A stretch of DNA of 6,705 nt from Pseudomonadota bacterium (GTDB lineage: Bacteria; Pseudomonadota; Alphaproteobacteria; UBA9655). Positions within the stretch are counted from its first letter, which is position 1, and each line of letters starts with the position of its first letter. Where the stretch lies: contig JAKBAL010000125.1 of the NCBI GenBank assembly GCA_021809225.1, positions 1 through 6,705 of the forward strand. Direction: 5' to 3'. Below, piece after piece: positions 5,195-6,705 of this stretch. The notes below the pieces were generated by a model that saw only the letters and a list, made by a program, of their open reading frames with translations, made no database searches and was not told where the DNA came from. A program made the translations under genes and the position numbers.

Positions 5195-6705
5195 ATGAGA
5201 GAAAGAGTTGTACAAAGTGTTGAACCTTATATACCGGCTTCAACGCGCTTGCCTGAAGTCACTATTAAAGCTTTTATTTTAGGCATTCTTTTGGCTATCC
5301 TCATGGCGGGGTCAAATGCCTATCTTGTGTTAAAGGTAGGAATTAGTATTACAGCTTGCATCCCTGCGGCTGTAATCTCGATGGCTGTTTTAAAGTTGTT
5401 TCGTAAATCGAATATTCTTGAAAATAACATTGTCCAGACAACAGCTTCTGCGGGAGAAGTGGTCGCTTGTGCTCTCGCCTTTACTGTTCCTGCTTTGGTT
5501 ATGACGGGATATTGGCATTCTTTTCCCTATCCCATTATGACGTGTCTTGCTGCAATTGGTGGCCTTTTAGGCGTTTTTCTATCCGTTCCCTTAAGGCGAG
5601 CGATGATTATTGAGAGCGACCTTAAATTTCCTGAAGGTATAGCCACCGCTGAAGTTTTAAAAGCAGGCACTGAAACTGTTGCAGCCCAAGGCATCCTTTA
5701 TTCAGGACTTGCCGCTGCCACAATTACGTTCTGCCAAAGTGGGTTACAAATCTTTGCCGATCGCATCAATATCTGGGGCCGTGTAGGAAATACAGTTGTA
5801 GGAGTGACCGCAGGATTCTCTCTAGCCCTTGTGGGAGCGGGCTACGTGATTGGACTTGAAGTCGCTTTTTCCACTTTTGTGGGAGCCATTCTGGCCTGGT
5901 TTATTGGGGTCCCTCTTTACGGAGCGTTCTATGGCCTTCCTCCCGAGGCGACGGATGCCTATTCAGCAGCTGTTGGCATATGGGATTCTAAAATTCGTAT
6001 TATTGGTGTTGGGATGATCGTCTTTGGCGGCTTATGGTTGATTATAGAGCTTATAGAGCCTTTGCGTCGGGCCATGAAGACCTCGATTGCAGCCGTTCGA
6101 AAACTTAAAACTGAAGGAAGAACCAATATTTTAAGGACCGAGTTTGATATCCCTATTACCTATGTGGCGATTGGTTCAGTTCTTCTTATTATTCCTCTTT
6201 ACTTGATGTTTTATAATATTATTGCGGAAAGTGGATTTCCTCTTTCCGGAGCAATGGTTGTGGGGGTTTGCGTTATAGTTACTGTTCTTGCATTTAGTAT
6301 AAGTGCTATTGGAAGTGCTATCGGATCCTATTTATCTGGTATTCTTGGAACCTCCAACAGTCCCTATTCTGGTATCATTCTTATGGGGATTTTAATCGTC
6401 TCCCTCTCTCTCTTATTGATCTTAAATCCCTACGTGGATTTTTTATCTAATGCAGATGCAGCCTTGAGTGTAGGAGGGATTACCATTCTTGTGGGAGCAA
6501 TCATTGGATGTACAGTAGGTGTTGCTGGAGACAATCTTCAAGATCTAAAATCGGGACAGCTTGTTGGTGCAACGCCCTGGAAACAACAGGTCATGCTGCT
6601 TATAGGCGTCTTGGTGTCTGCTTTAGTCTTAGGGCCCATCTTCCAAATTTTATTTGAAGCTTATGGATTTGGTGATGTTCTTCCTCGAGAAGGGATGGAT
6701 CCCAC
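5195..6705 (+). CDS. OPT-family oligopeptide transporter, cut by the right window edge
   Basis: The frame runs open for 503 codons to the window end with no stop. The protein is almost wholly hydrophobic with many membrane helices and belongs to the oligopeptide transporter (OPT) family, bacterial EspB-like branch. Its signatures are NIVQTTASAGE (residues 78-88), ESDLKFPEGIATAEVLKAGT (140-159), GLPPEATDAYSAA (247-259), ISAIGSAIGSYLSGILGTSN (369-388) and GDNLQDLKSGQLVGATPWKQ (445-464). Related proteins are about 600-700 residues, so roughly the last quarter is missing. OPT proteins are proton-coupled importers in the inner membrane that take up short peptides or, in some branches, metal chelates. 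The substrate cannot be told from this sequence. In an intracellular bacterium it could serve amino-acid supply from the host, which is inference. It starts a new transcription unit after the ruvX gap. Confidence 0.93.
   Translation, partial: MRERVVQSVEPYIPASTRLPEVTIKAFILGILLAILMAGSNAYLVLKVGISITACIPAAVISMAVLKLFRKSNILENNIVQTTASAGEVVACALAFTVPALVMTGYWHSFPYPIMTCLAAIGGLLGVFLSVPLRRAMIIESDLKFPEGIATAEVLKAGTETVAAQGILYSGLAAATITFCQSGLQIFADRINIWGRVGNTVVGVTAGFSLALVGAGYVIGLEVAFSTFVGAILAWFIGVPLYGAFYGLPPEATDAYSAAVGIWDSKIRIIGVGMIVFGGLWLIIELIEPLRRAMKTSIAAVRKLKTEGRTNILRTEFDIPITYVAIGSVLLIIPLYLMFYNIIAESGFPLSGAMVVGVCVIVTVLAFSISAIGSAIGSYLSGILGTSNSPYSGIILMGILIVSLSLLLILNPYVDFLSNADAALSVGGITILVGAIIGCTVGVAGDNLQDLKSGQLVGATPWKQQVMLLIGVLVSALVLGPIFQILFEAYGFGDVLPREGMDP

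Noticed and set aside
5138..5215. Longer start for the small minus-strand frame at 5215
   Set aside because: It would overlap the first codons of the transporter gene and remove that gene's upstream region. A better ribosome binding site supports the start at 5125.

Overview
The window looks like a chromosomal segment from a moderately AT-rich Gram-negative bacterium, most likely an alphaproteobacterium. The lptG-lptD gene order, the CxxC-bearing form of LptD, and a small protein of an apparently alphaproteobacterial type all point that way. The AT bias and the peptide-transporter gene would fit an intracellular, Holosporales/Rickettsiales-like lineage, but that placement is inference.

Layout. 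Bases 1-396 are a compositional mosaic. Roughly the first 180 bases are about 49% GC and carry the end of an unrecognised plus-strand frame with GC-rich codon endings. The next 180 bases are about 33% GC and read better on the minus strand, as a Lys/Ser-rich fragment without a start. lptF, the usual partner upstream of lptG, is not here. Bases 397-4083 hold lptG (LPS-export permease subunit) and lptD (outer-membrane LPS translocon), with translationally overlapping ends. lptD is split by a single-base frameshift confined to 2917-2929; restoring one base gives a protein of about 867 residues. Its N-terminus carries about 12 tandem proline-centred heptads between the signal peptide and the LptA-like domain. 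The usual downstream surA-pdxA-ksgA genes are absent. A small conserved-looking gene on the minus strand (4080-4313) converges on lptD with overlapping stop codons.

Bases 4314-4381 are a short divergent intergenic region leading to ruvX (4382-4861, YqgF-type nuclease). Bases 4862-5194 contain only a possible small minus-strand gene (4940-5125). From 5195 to the window end there is an OPT-family oligopeptide transporter with a strong ribosome binding site. It is open to the right edge, so only about three quarters of the protein is present.

Functionally, LptG (with LptF and LptB) would drive LPS from the inner membrane and LptD (with LptE) would place it in the outer membrane. RuvX acts on nucleic acid in the cytoplasm. 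The OPT protein would import peptides or metal chelates. I see no CRISPR array, tRNA, rRNA, complete insertion sequence or evident novel multi-gene system. The points most worth a second look are the lptD frameshift, the heptad repeat tract and the mosaic left edge.
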